A stretch of 64,000 nt of DNA from JALZKA01 sp963717635 (lineage in GTDB: Bacteria > Actinomycetota > Thermoleophilia > Solirubrobacterales > 70-9): NCBI GenBank assembly GCA_963717635.1, contig OY970347.1, forward strand, positions 806,001 through 870,000, read 5' to 3'. The notes below the pieces were generated by a model. The model was not told where the DNA came from, searched no databases, and saw only the letters and a program-made list of their open reading frames with translations. A program made the translations under genes and the position numbers. Shown here piece by piece: positions 51,389 to 58,969 of this stretch. The first letter of the stretch is position 1; each line of letters opens with the position of its first letter.

Positions 51389-52192
51389 TTAAGCCCGCGC
51401 GCCGGCGGGCACGATCTCGACCGAGAGCTCGTCGAGGCGCTCGAGCAGCTCCGGGTTGCCGAGGCGCCGCAGCAGCTCGCCCGCCAGCGACAGGTAGTCC
51501 TGGCCCCGGTCGGGGCGATAGTCGAGGATCGGCACCGCGCGCTCGGCCGATTCGGCGTACGCGATCGACTGGCGGATGACGCTGCGAAAGACCTTGTCGC
51601 CGAACCGCTCGCGCAGGGAGTCGAGCGTCTGCTTGGCGTGCTTGGTGCGCATGTTCGCGATGTTGAGGACGACCCCGAGCAGCTCGAGGTCGGGGTTGAG
51701 GCTCTCGCGCGCCAGATCGACCACCTCCATCGCCTGCTCGACGCCCTGGAGCGAGAAGTATTGGGACTGGGTGGAGAGCAGGGCCTGATCGGATGCGACC
51801 AGCGCGTTCACGGTCAGCAGGCCGAGCGTGGGCGGGCAGTCGATCAGGATGATCTCCTTCTCGCGTTCGAGCTCGCGCAGGGCGTTCCGCAACGTCACCT
51901 CGCGCCCGATCCTGCCCGCCAGCGCCAGCTCGGCCTCGGCCAGCCGCAGGTTCGCTGGGATCACGCTGCCGTGGATCGCGTCCTCGGCTGCGGTCTGGCC
52001 GGTCAGCACCTCGGACAGAGTCGGCTCAGCGTCCGGCTCGGTGTCGAAGTAATCGGAGAGATTCCCCTGCGGGTCGGCATCGATCGCGAGGACGTCCAGG
52101 CCAAGCCGCTCGAAGATATCGGCAAGGGTCCGAACCATCGTCGTCTTGCCGGTGCCGCCCTTCTGGGAGAGGACCGAGATCGTCGTTGCCAC
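51389..52192 (-). CDS. ParA-family ATPase
   Basis: 267 residues. Deviant Walker A QKGGTGKTT at about 10-18, switch I DADPQGNLSDYF and Walker B IILIDCPPTLGLLTVNAL with the QYFSLQGVEQ segment are those of Soj/ParA. No ParB gene or parS-like repeat is nearby; instead it follows an FHA protein gene by 24 bp. Orphan ParA proteins position various cargoes, such as chromosomes, chemoreceptors or protein complexes. Confidence 0.92.
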   Translation of the reverse strand: MATTISVLSQKGGTGKTTMVRTLADIFERLGLDVLAIDADPQGNLSDYFDTEPDAEPTLSEVLTGQTAAEDAIHGSVIPANLRLAEAELALAGRIGREVTLRNALRELEREKEIILIDCPPTLGLLTVNALVASDQALLSTQSQYFSLQGVEQAMEVVDLARESLNPDLELLGVVLNIANMRTKHAKQTLDSLRERFGDKVFRSVIRQSIAYAESAERAVPILDYRPDRGQDYLSLAGELLRRLGNPELLERLDELSVEIVPAGARA

Positions 52193-52216
52193 GAGCGGAC
52201 TATAAGTGGCTGTGCG

Positions 52217-52780
52217 TCAGGCGCGGATCACGTAGAGCTGAAAGCGGCCGATCTCGAGCTCGTCGCCGTCGGCGAGGGCGGCCCATTCGACGCGCTCGCC
52301 GTTGACGAACAGCCCGTTCGTGCTGCGGTCGTCGAGCGCCCGGAGCTCGCCCTCGTCGGTCCTGACGACCAGCGCGTGGCGGCGTGAAACGGTCGGATCG
52401 TCCAGCAGCAGATCGGCTGCGCTCGAGCGGCCGATCTTCGACCAGCCGAGCTCGATCGGCAGCGTCTGGAGCTCGCCGTCAATCTCCCAGGCCAGGTGCG
52501 GGCCGGCGTCGGCAAGCCGCTCCCGAGCTGCCGCCACGGCGTCGGGCTCGGTTTCGGCGACCTCAATCGCCTCGACGCCGACCGTCGTCTGCTCGAACAT
52601 CGCGGCGCGTCGAAAGCTCCGGCCGCCACATGCCGGGCAGTGCGGGAGGGTGTCCTCGGCGAGCAGCGACAGCGCGTACCCGCACTCCACGCAGACCAGG
52701 CCGCCGGGGGTGGGGTGCGCCTGCACCTCCTCGCCGGAGGTATGAACCTCTGAGTCGTTCCCCCCGATAACCATCGTCAT
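52217..52780 (-). CDS. Zinc-ribbon plus FHA domain protein
   Basis: 187 residues, AGGAG 8 bp before ATG 52780. An N-terminal zinc ribbon has two CxxC knuckles (LVCVECGYAL and LPHCPACGGRSF, about 29-57), then a linker and a C-terminal FHA domain (about 105-187) with KIGRSSAADLLLDDPTVSRRHA and DRSTNGLFVNGERV, which binds phosphothreonine. It is co-transcribed with the ParA gene, so it may link the ATPase to Ser/Thr kinase signalling; this is inference. Confidence 0.9.
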   Translation of the reverse strand: MTMVIGGNDSEVHTSGEEVQAHPTPGGLVCVECGYALSLLAEDTLPHCPACGGRSFRRAAMFEQTTVGVEAIEVAETEPDAVAAARERLADAGPHLAWEIDGELQTLPIELGWSKIGRSSAADLLLDDPTVSRRHALVVRTDEGELRALDDRSTNGLFVNGERVEWAALADGDELEIGRFQLYVIRA

Positions 52781-52827
52781 GGACGATCTCCTGTCATCTG
52801 CCCTGATGGCTGCTCGGTACCCAACTT

Positions 52828-52872
52828 GTGCCGATCATAACCAGCGGGACGAAACGGCAAATAGATCGGCAC
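52828..52872. promoter_or_regulatory. Long inverted repeat flanking the FHA-parA promoter
   Basis: GTGCCGATC (52828-52836) and GATCGGCAC (52864-52872) are perfect 9 bp arms 27 bp apart. CAACT and AGTTG continue the symmetry outward with a 1-2 bp offset. Between them, on the minus strand, lie TTTGCC (-35, 52861-52856), a 16 bp spacer and TATGAT (-10, 52839-52834). The repeat therefore brackets a promoter reading into the FHA gene. Confidence 0.6.
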
Positions 52873-52930
52873 CGAGTTGTCCGCAAAGTCCGCGGTTTCT
52901 GACGGTCCGGCTGCGGAATAGAATCGCGCG

Positions 52931-53431
52931 ATGCGTCCAGTTTCCGCCTCGACCTCGATCGACGCCTCCCGCGAGCTGGTCTTCGACCTGCTGGCGGACC
53001 TGTCGGTTCGGCCCGCGTTCATGGACCATTTCGTCGAGGGCTACCAGTTGCTGCGCCGGCAGCCCGTCGGGGTCGACGCCGGGGCGCGCTTCAAGATCGA
53101 CGCCGCGGGGGGTTGGATGGACTCCGTGATCGTCGAGTCCGATCCACCGCACAGGCTCGTCCAGCGCGGTCGCGGGGGCCGGCTCAACCGGATCCCCAAC
53201 GTGACCGAATGGATGCTGACCGAGTCTCCGGGCCCGTCCGGATGCGAGCTCACGGTCACCTTCTGGACGGAACCGACGCTGCTGTTCGATCGTCTTCGCG
53301 ACGTCCGCAACTCGGAGCGACGCCTGAAGCGTGGCTTCAAACGCGCGCTCGAACGCCTGCGGGCGCTCGCCGAGACCGGCGAAGCGCCGGCTCGCATCGC
53401 GGTGGCCGGCGGCGACCGGCCCGGGCTCTGA
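52931..53431 (+). CDS. SRPBCC/START-like polyketide cyclase family protein
   Basis: 166 residues from ATG 52931. N-terminal STSIDASRELVFDLLADLSVRPAFMDHFV is the SRPBCC first strand and helix; VESDPPHRLVQRGRGGRLN, LTVTFWTEPTLLF and a long C-terminal helix (RRLKRGFKRALERLRALAE) complete the helix-grip fold with a ligand cavity. Ligand unknown. TAGAAT at 52918 may be its -10, which would give a very short leader. Confidence 0.82.
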   Translation: MRPVSASTSIDASRELVFDLLADLSVRPAFMDHFVEGYQLLRRQPVGVDAGARFKIDAAGGWMDSVIVESDPPHRLVQRGRGGRLNRIPNVTEWMLTESPGPSGCELTVTFWTEPTLLFDRLRDVRNSERRLKRGFKRALERLRALAETGEAPARIAVAGGDRPGL

Positions 53432-53462
53432 CCCTGAGGCAGATATAGACTCCCGCCGTCCG

Positions 53463-54008
53463 ATGCGCGCGAAAGTCGCTTTCACACTCGGCCTCGTGGC
53501 CCTGCTCGTCGCCGTGCCGCTTGCCGGTTGCGGCGAGAAGGAGGGCGAGGAAGCACTCGAGGCCGTCGAGGGCGAGCCGCTGCACCTCGAGGGGCTGATC
53601 TACAACGTCGCGATCACGCGCTTTTTGAACCCGAACGAGACCTCGGACGCCGAGTATCTGATCGGACAACCGCCCGAGCCCTCGGGCCAGTCCTACCTGG
53701 GCGTCTTCCTGCTGATCACCAACGAGAACGATGACGACGACATCGAGAGCGCCGAGAACTATGCGGTCACCGACGCGAGCGCGCGGCATTACGAATGGCT
53801 CGAGAGCAAGAGCCCGTACGCGCTGGACGTCGGCGCGATCGTGGACAGGGACGGAGCGATCCCGGCTCCGGACACTACCGCCGCCGCCGGGCCGATCCAG
53901 GGCGCGATGCTTCTGTTCCTCGTCGACGACGACGTCTCCGAGGAGCGGCCGCTCGAACTCGAGATCGAGTCGCCCGGCGAGACCGGCGTCGTCGAGCTCG
54001 ACATCTAG
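53463..54008 (+). CDS. Lipoprotein of unknown function (DUF4352-like)
   Basis: 181 residues from ATG 53463. A signal peptide ends in the lipobox PLAGC (C23), so the mature protein is anchored outside the membrane by a lipidated cysteine. The mature domain is beta-rich: LIYNVAITRFLNPNETSDAEYL, YLGVFLLITNENDDDDI and the C-terminal PLELEIESPGETGVVELDI, an immunoglobulin-like arrangement resembling DUF4352 proteins. No catalytic residues are seen. Confidence 0.8.
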   Translation: MRAKVAFTLGLVALLVAVPLAGCGEKEGEEALEAVEGEPLHLEGLIYNVAITRFLNPNETSDAEYLIGQPPEPSGQSYLGVFLLITNENDDDDIESAENYAVTDASARHYEWLESKSPYALDVGAIVDRDGAIPAPDTTAAAGPIQGAMLLFLVDDDVSEERPLELEIESPGETGVVELDI

Positions 54009-54020
54009 TCGCGGTCGTCC

Positions 54021-54347
54021 GTGGACGGGTCCCTCACGCAGTTCTCACTGCGGATCATCCTGATCGCCGCCACGGTTGCGTCCGTGGCCGTGTTGACGGG
54101 AATCTTCTCCGACCCGGTTCGCTACGCCTGCCTGGGCGTGGTGGCCCTGGCCGCGCTGGTCACGGCGCCCGAGCGCCGCCGGGTCGGCGGTGGCTGGTGG
54201 ACCCTGCTCGGCGCCGGCGCGGCGCTTTCGCTTGCCGGCGCCGGCCTGGCCGAGCTCAACGACACGGCCGGCGGTCTCGTGGCGGTGACAGGGGGCGCGC
54301 TCGTCGTCATCGCCGCCACGATCGGGTTCCCGGTGGAAGACCGTTAG
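54021..54347 (+). CDS. Small integral membrane protein
   Basis: 108 residues from GTG 54021 with three to four hydrophobic helices (LRIILIAATVASVAVLTGIF, YACLGVVALAALVTA, WTLLGAGAALSLAGAGLA, GGLVAVTGGALVVIAATIGF). It follows the lipoprotein gene by 12 bp on the same strand and may be co-expressed. No family recognised. Confidence 0.65.
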   Translation: MDGSLTQFSLRIILIAATVASVAVLTGIFSDPVRYACLGVVALAALVTAPERRRVGGGWWTLLGAGAALSLAGAGLAELNDTAGGLVAVTGGALVVIAATIGFPVEDR

Positions 54348-54354
54348 CGGCCGT

Positions 54355-56172
54355 CTAGCCGAGGATCGAAGCAAGCACCTGCTGGGCGATCGGCGCGGCG
54401 ACCGCGCCGCCACCGCCGGTGGCCTCGACCACGAGGACGGCGATCGCCAGTTCCGGCTTGTCGGCAGGGGCGAACGCGGTGAACCAGGCGTTCTCCTTCT
54501 GCGGCGGGTCTTCGCCGGGCGCCAGCGTCTGGCCGGGCTCGAGCGGGGCCGGCCCGAGCTCGGCGGTTCCCGTCTTCCCGGCCACGGCAATGCCGGGTAC
54601 CTGGGCCGCGACCCCGGTGCCGGAGCGCACCACCTCGATCATCAGGTCCTTGATCGTCGCCGCTGTCTCCGGCGAGGTGACCTCGACCGGCTCGGCCTCC
54701 GGCTGCAGCTCGCGCGGCGCCCTGACGATCGACGTGGCCGAGCGCTTGCCCTTGTCGGCGATCGCCTGGGATACGGAAGCCATCTGGAGCGGGGTCGCGA
54801 GCACCTGCCCCTGGCCGATCGCGCTCTCGCCGACGGCGACCTCGGAATCGGGCAACGGATAGGTACTGGCCGGCGGGGCCAGCGCCTCGAGCGCCCCATC
54901 GGCGGTCAGCGCGGGCGGTGAGTTGAAGCCGAACAGCTCCGCCTTCTCGAACATCGCGTCGGCGCCGATCTCGACGCCGAGCGGCGCGAACACGGTGTTG
55001 CAGGACTGGGCGAATGCCTGGGTGAACGTGCCCCCGCAGGCGGAATCGTGTGCGTTCGAGATCTCCCGCCCGATCAGGCTGTTGGAGACCTCGACCGGGA
55101 AGGTATCGCTGAGCTTGACCGCGCCCTCGTCGAGTCCCGCCGTGGAGGTGATCACCTTGAACGTCGACCCCGGCGGTTGCGGCGCCGAGAATGCCAAACC
55201 CGCCACGCCCAGGACGTCGCCGTCGCGGGCGTCCAGCACGGCGACGCCACCGTAGGTGGCACCGAGTGCGGCGACCGCGGCGGACTGGACCTCGGGATCG
55301 ATCGTGGTCTTGACCGGCTTGCCCGCAACCGGGTCGGCGCTGGCGAGGATCCGGTCGTCGCCTCCCTTGGCCTCGCTCACGGCAAGCAGCTGGCCGCTGG
55401 GCTGGCCCGCGACCTCGGAGTTGAAGGCAAGCTCGAGGCCGCTGGTGCCGGCGAGGGTCCCGGCCGGATAGCCAAGCGCGAACAGCTCGCGCTCCTGCTT
55501 GCGCGAGGGCGAGCCGACCGAGCCGGCGATCGCAAGGGCCGAGGCGCCGAGCGGCGAGGTCCGGGCCGTGGCCGGGCCCTCGGCCAGCGGCGAACCGTCA
55601 CGCGCCAGCAGCGGGGCGCGGTCGCCCGACCGCGTGACCCGATCGAGCTGCTCGCCGGTGGCGAGTCCGGGGAACGTGAGGTGCGGCTCCCACGCAACAA
55701 GGTCCTCGTCGTCGAGCGGCACCTCGACCCGACCGTCGACCTGGCCGAAGGCCCGGGTATCGATCGTCGCCTCGAAGGCAGCGGCGTTGGATCCATCGAC
55801 CTCTGACTCCTCGGTCTCGCCGGTCACCACGCGGACGGCCGTCGCGGTCGCCTGGGCGTCAACGTAGAGCTTCGTGAACTCCTCCACCGGGTAGGCCCGC
55901 TGCGCCGCCGGGGAGAGCTCGGCGTGCATGGCGGCGAAGTCCTGGCGCTCCCAGGCGTCGGCAAACCGCGTGGCCGCCTCCGAGCCGCCGCCCGAGCCGC
56001 CCACCACGACCCCGACCAGGAACGCCGCGGCAGCGAGGATTCCGATCGGCGCCGACCGGGTCTGGAGCCGGCGCCGACGCTCGTCGCCGGAGGAACCGCC
56101 GTTCGAACGGGCTCCAGGGGTGCGGTAGCTTTGCTCGCCACGCGCACCCGGGGTCGGCGGGGCGGCATCCAT
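54355..56172 (-). CDS. Penicillin-binding protein (transpeptidase) with NTF2-like N-terminal domain
   Basis: 605 residues from ATG 56172. A transmembrane helix (APIGILAAAAFLVGVVVGG, 41-59), an NTF2-like MecA_N-type domain (66-170: FADAWERQDFAAMHAELSPA), then a dimerisation and transpeptidase domain with S336-x-x-K339 (PPGSTFKVI), S390-C-N392 and K533-T-G535. It is a class B-type PBP without transglycosylase domain. The MecA_N domain is shared with PBP2a-like enzymes. It is divergent from the MarP-like protease, 24 bp away. Confidence 0.9.
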   Translation of the reverse strand: MDAAPPTPGARGEQSYRTPGARSNGGSSGDERRRRLQTRSAPIGILAAAAFLVGVVVGGSGGGSEAATRFADAWERQDFAAMHAELSPAAQRAYPVEEFTKLYVDAQATATAVRVVTGETEESEVDGSNAAAFEATIDTRAFGQVDGRVEVPLDDEDLVAWEPHLTFPGLATGEQLDRVTRSGDRAPLLARDGSPLAEGPATARTSPLGASALAIAGSVGSPSRKQERELFALGYPAGTLAGTSGLELAFNSEVAGQPSGQLLAVSEAKGGDDRILASADPVAGKPVKTTIDPEVQSAAVAALGATYGGVAVLDARDGDVLGVAGLAFSAPQPPGSTFKVITSTAGLDEGAVKLSDTFPVEVSNSLIGREISNAHDSACGGTFTQAFAQSCNTVFAPLGVEIGADAMFEKAELFGFNSPPALTADGALEALAPPASTYPLPDSEVAVGESAIGQGQVLATPLQMASVSQAIADKGKRSATSIVRAPRELQPEAEPVEVTSPETAATIKDLMIEVVRSGTGVAAQVPGIAVAGKTGTAELGPAPLEPGQTLAPGEDPPQKENAWFTAFAPADKPELAIAVLVVEATGGGGAVAAPIAQQVLASILG

Positions 56173-56196
56173 CGGCAGAAAAGGTAGCGGCGAGCG

Positions 56197-57351
56197 ATGA
56201 GCGCAATCGACATCGGGATCATCGTGTTCGCGCTGGCGCTCGCGGCGATCGGCTGGGAGCGGGGCCTGGTCCGCTCCGCGTTGCCCCTGGTCGGCTTCGT
56301 CGGCGGGGTGGCGGTCGGCGCGCGCATCGGACCGGCGCTCCTGGAGGGCGGATCGAGATCGGCCTATGCGCCGGCGGTCGCCGCTGCCGGCGGGATCCTG
56401 CTCGGCGTGTTCCTGGCGATCGCGCTCGAGGGCGTGGGAACCGGTTTGCGAGAGCGCCTCGCGGCGTCGACCAGGCGCCGGCGCATGGACTCGCTTGCAG
56501 GCGCCGCGCTGCTGGCGGCCTTGGCGCTGGCCGCGGCATGGGTGTTCGGGGCCGTGGCGCTCAACGTCCCGGGCAAGGGGACTCGCGAGCTCCGCGAGGC
56601 GGTGCAGCGCTCCTCCATCCTGGTCGCCCTGAACGACGCATTCCCGCCATCGGGGCCACTGCTGAACACGCTGCGGCGCATCGACCCCAGCCCCGAAGTC
56701 CGGGGACCCGAGGCGGATGTTGCCGCCCCGCCCCCCGGGATCGTCACCGACTCCGACGTCGAGCGGGCGGCTGCCTCGGTCCTGCGTGTCCGCGGCAGCG
56801 CCTGCGGCCTCGGCGTCGAGGGCTCGGGCTGGATCGCGGCGCCGGAGCTGGTGGTGACGAATGCGCACGTCGTCGCCGGCCAGGACGACACGACGGTGAC
56901 CACGCCGGCCGGCGATGGCCTCGACGTCGACGTCGTGCACTACGAGCCCCGCAACGACCTGGCGGTGCTGCGCGTGCCCGGGCTTACGGGTGCCCCGCTG
57001 GGGCTCGTCGCGGATCCGCGCCGGGGAACATCCGCCGCCGCGGTCGGCTACCCGGAGGGCGGGCCGCTGACCCTCACGGCTGCTCGACTGGGTCAGACCG
57101 GCAGCGTCATCAGCGAGGACTCCTACGGCCGGGGGCCGGTCGAGCGGCGGATGACGCCGTTCCGCGGCCTGGTTCTAAACGGCAACTCCGGCGGGCCGGT
57201 CGTCGACGCCGGCGGGAAGGTGCTGGCCACCGTCTTCGCCACCTCCCTCGACGACGGCCCACCCAGTGGCCTCGGGGTGCCCAACACCGTCGTCGGCAGG
57301 GCCCTCGCCGGACCGCTCGACGGCGCCGACACCGGGCCTTGCGCCGCCTAG
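56197..57351 (+). CDS. MarP-like membrane serine protease (CvpA + trypsin-like domains)
   Basis: 384 residues. Four N-terminal helices form a CvpA-type domain (DIGIIVFALALAAIGWERGLVRS onward), then a periplasmic trypsin-like domain with catalytic H224 (VVTNAHVVAG), D254 (PRNDLAVLRV) and S331 (NGNSGGPVV). C203 and C382 match the regulatory disulfide of mycobacterial MarP, the acid-resistance protease. It sits divergent from a PBP gene, which fits a role in cell-wall homeostasis. Confidence 0.92.
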   Translation: MSAIDIGIIVFALALAAIGWERGLVRSALPLVGFVGGVAVGARIGPALLEGGSRSAYAPAVAAAGGILLGVFLAIALEGVGTGLRERLAASTRRRRMDSLAGAALLAALALAAAWVFGAVALNVPGKGTRELREAVQRSSILVALNDAFPPSGPLLNTLRRIDPSPEVRGPEADVAAPPPGIVTDSDVERAAASVLRVRGSACGLGVEGSGWIAAPELVVTNAHVVAGQDDTTVTTPAGDGLDVDVVHYEPRNDLAVLRVPGLTGAPLGLVADPRRGTSAAAVGYPEGGPLTLTAARLGQTGSVISEDSYGRGPVERRMTPFRGLVLNGNSGGPVVDAGGKVLATVFATSLDDGPPSGLGVPNTVVGRALAGPLDGADTGPCAA

Positions 57352-57389
57352 CCACGAGCCCGTTCGGGGCGTTCGTTAGTCTGAAACGA

Positions 57390-57749
57390 GTGGAGGCTCA
57401 GTCTCGAACAGAGCGCTCTACGGGCGCGCAGGGCGCCCGCCCTGAGCCCGTGTGCCCGGACTTTCACGCCGCCGTCGAGCTGATCGGCAAGCGCTGGGCG
57501 GGTGCGATCCTCTGGACGCTGGCGCCGGGTCGGCTCTTCTTCGCCGAGATCGCGCAGGCCGTGCCGGGCCTCTCGGACCGGCTTCTGTCCCGTCGGCTGC
57601 GCGAGCTCGAAGGAGCGGGCGTCATCGACCGCTCGGTCCACGACGGTACGCCGCCCCGGGTCTCCTACGAGCTGACCGCGATGGGCGCCGAGCTCGAGCC
57701 GGCGATCCGCGAGCTTGGCGATTGGGCCAGGCGCTGGAATCTGAGCTGA
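57390..57749 (+). CDS. HxlR-family transcriptional regulator
   Basis: 119 residues from GTG 57390. CPDFHAAVELIGKRWAGAILWTLAPG is the HxlR N-terminal helix, then PGLSDRLLSRRLRELEGAGVIDRSV is the recognition helix and wing and YELTAMGAELEPAIRELGDWA the dimerisation helix. It lies 38 bp after the MarP-like gene and directly before a methyltransferase. Confidence 0.88.
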   Translation: MEAQSRTERSTGAQGARPEPVCPDFHAAVELIGKRWAGAILWTLAPGRLFFAEIAQAVPGLSDRLLSRRLRELEGAGVIDRSVHDGTPPRVSYELTAMGAELEPAIRELGDWARRWNLS

Positions 57750-57759
57750 TCAGATCGGC

Positions 57760-58371
57760 TTCTACGGCGATCAGGTCCTGCCTCGGATCATCAACGCCGC
57801 CTGCGGGATGAAGGCGGCCGCCCCGCTGCGAGAGCGCGTCTGCGACGGGCTCCAGGGCGAGGTCGTCGAGATCGGATTCGGCTCGGGCCTCAACGTCCCG
57901 TTCTACCCGGACTCGTTGAGACGGGTCGCGGCGGTGGAGCCCGCCGACCTCGGCTGGAAGCTGGCCGCCAAACGCCTGCGGGCATCGAGCATTCCGGTCG
58001 AACGATCGGGCCTCGACGGGCAGTCGCTGCCGTTCGAGGACGACACGTTCGACACCGCACTCTCGACCTGGACGATGTGCACCATCCCCGAGATCGAGCA
58101 GGCGCTGGGCGAGATTCGGCGCGTGCTCACGCCCGGCGGCACGCTGCGCTTCGTCGAGCACGGCTTGGCGCCCGACGAGGGAGTGCGGCGCTGCCAGCAT
58201 CGCCTCGAGCCGATGCAAAAGCGGGTCTTCGGAGGCTGTCACCTGACCCGCGAGATCCCTGATCTGCTGCGCGACGCCGGGTTCGAGGTCACCGAGCTCG
58301 ATGTGTTCTACGAGGATCGCGCGCCAAAGTTCATCGCCGCCAATTCGCTCGGCGCCGCGGTCTCGCCCTGA
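57760..58371 (+). CDS. Class I SAM-dependent methyltransferase (UbiE/COQ5-like), start uncertain
   Basis: The first ATG is at 57808 (187 residues), but the same frame is open back to 57745 and already encodes the family N-terminus GFYGDQVLPRIINAACGMK from 57757. There the codon expected to be ATG reads ATC (57754-57756). SAM-binding VVEIGFGSGLNVPFYP, acidic loop AAVEPADLG, LPFEDDTFDTALSTWTMCTI and the post-motif RRVLTPGGTLRFVEHG are present. Substrate unknown. The frame begins within the HxlR 3' end. I give the conserved protein region as the extent; a short form from 57808 is possible. Confidence 0.8.
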   Translation, partial: FYGDQVLPRIINAACGMKAAAPLRERVCDGLQGEVVEIGFGSGLNVPFYPDSLRRVAAVEPADLGWKLAAKRLRASSIPVERSGLDGQSLPFEDDTFDTALSTWTMCTIPEIEQALGEIRRVLTPGGTLRFVEHGLAPDEGVRRCQHRLEPMQKRVFGGCHLTREIPDLLRDAGFEVTELDVFYEDRAPKFIAANSLGAAVSP

Positions 58372-58378
58372 GGCACCC

Positions 58379-58969
58379 TCACCACCCCCGCGGGTTGCCC
58401 TCCGGGATCGCGTCGCGGATCAGGCGGGCTTCAACCACTGCGACCGGCGCCGGCTCCGTGGTGCGGGCGAAGGTCACGAGCTCGTCGGGGCCCAGCTCCT
58501 CGAACGCCGCCTCGCAGGCGCGGAGGTATGACCCGAGCACGACCGAGCGCGGCGGCGGCTCCGCGGCGAAGTTCCGGGCCTTGGCGGTGTAGGTGAACAC
58601 TTTGTCGAAGCCGGGCGGCCCGGCGCTCCGGACGGCGTCAGTCACGTCCACCCGGTCATAGCGCAGCTCGCGCAGGTCGAGGCGGTCGAGCTCGGCCTCG
58701 GTCAGCTCGATCAGTGCCCCGTTCGGCCAGTCGCCCTCGCCGGAGCCGGGCGCGCGCTCCAGGTTGAGCCCCAGGCAGAAGTCGAACGCCTCGCCGGCGA
58801 TCGGCTCGAAGCCCTTCTCCGCGCGCGCGTTGTCGCGGACGAGCGACCAGCGCCGGCGCCAGCCCGCAAGGCGGGCCGGGACCGGCGGGCCCGCGTGGTG
58901 GCCGAGCGTCTCCGCGACGCTGTCGCGGCTGACCAGCGAGCCGTAACCGAAGACCGCGAGGCGGCTCAC
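58379..58969 (-). CDS. Gamma-glutamylcyclotransferase-like protein
   Basis: 196 residues from GTG 58969, which overlaps the helicase stop (GTGA). VFGYGSLVSRDSV carries the YGSL substrate-binding loop of the GGCT fold, with the probable catalytic glutamate in the central region. Possible roles are glutathione or gamma-glutamyl-amine turnover. Its coupling to a recombination helicase is probably incidental. Confidence 0.85.
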   Translation of the reverse strand: MSRLAVFGYGSLVSRDSVAETLGHHAGPPVPARLAGWRRRWSLVRDNARAEKGFEPIAGEAFDFCLGLNLERAPGSGEGDWPNGALIELTEAELDRLDLRELRYDRVDVTDAVRSAGPPGFDKVFTYTAKARNFAAEPPPRSVVLGSYLRACEAAFEELGPDELVTFARTTEPAPVAVVEARLIRDAIPEGNPRGW

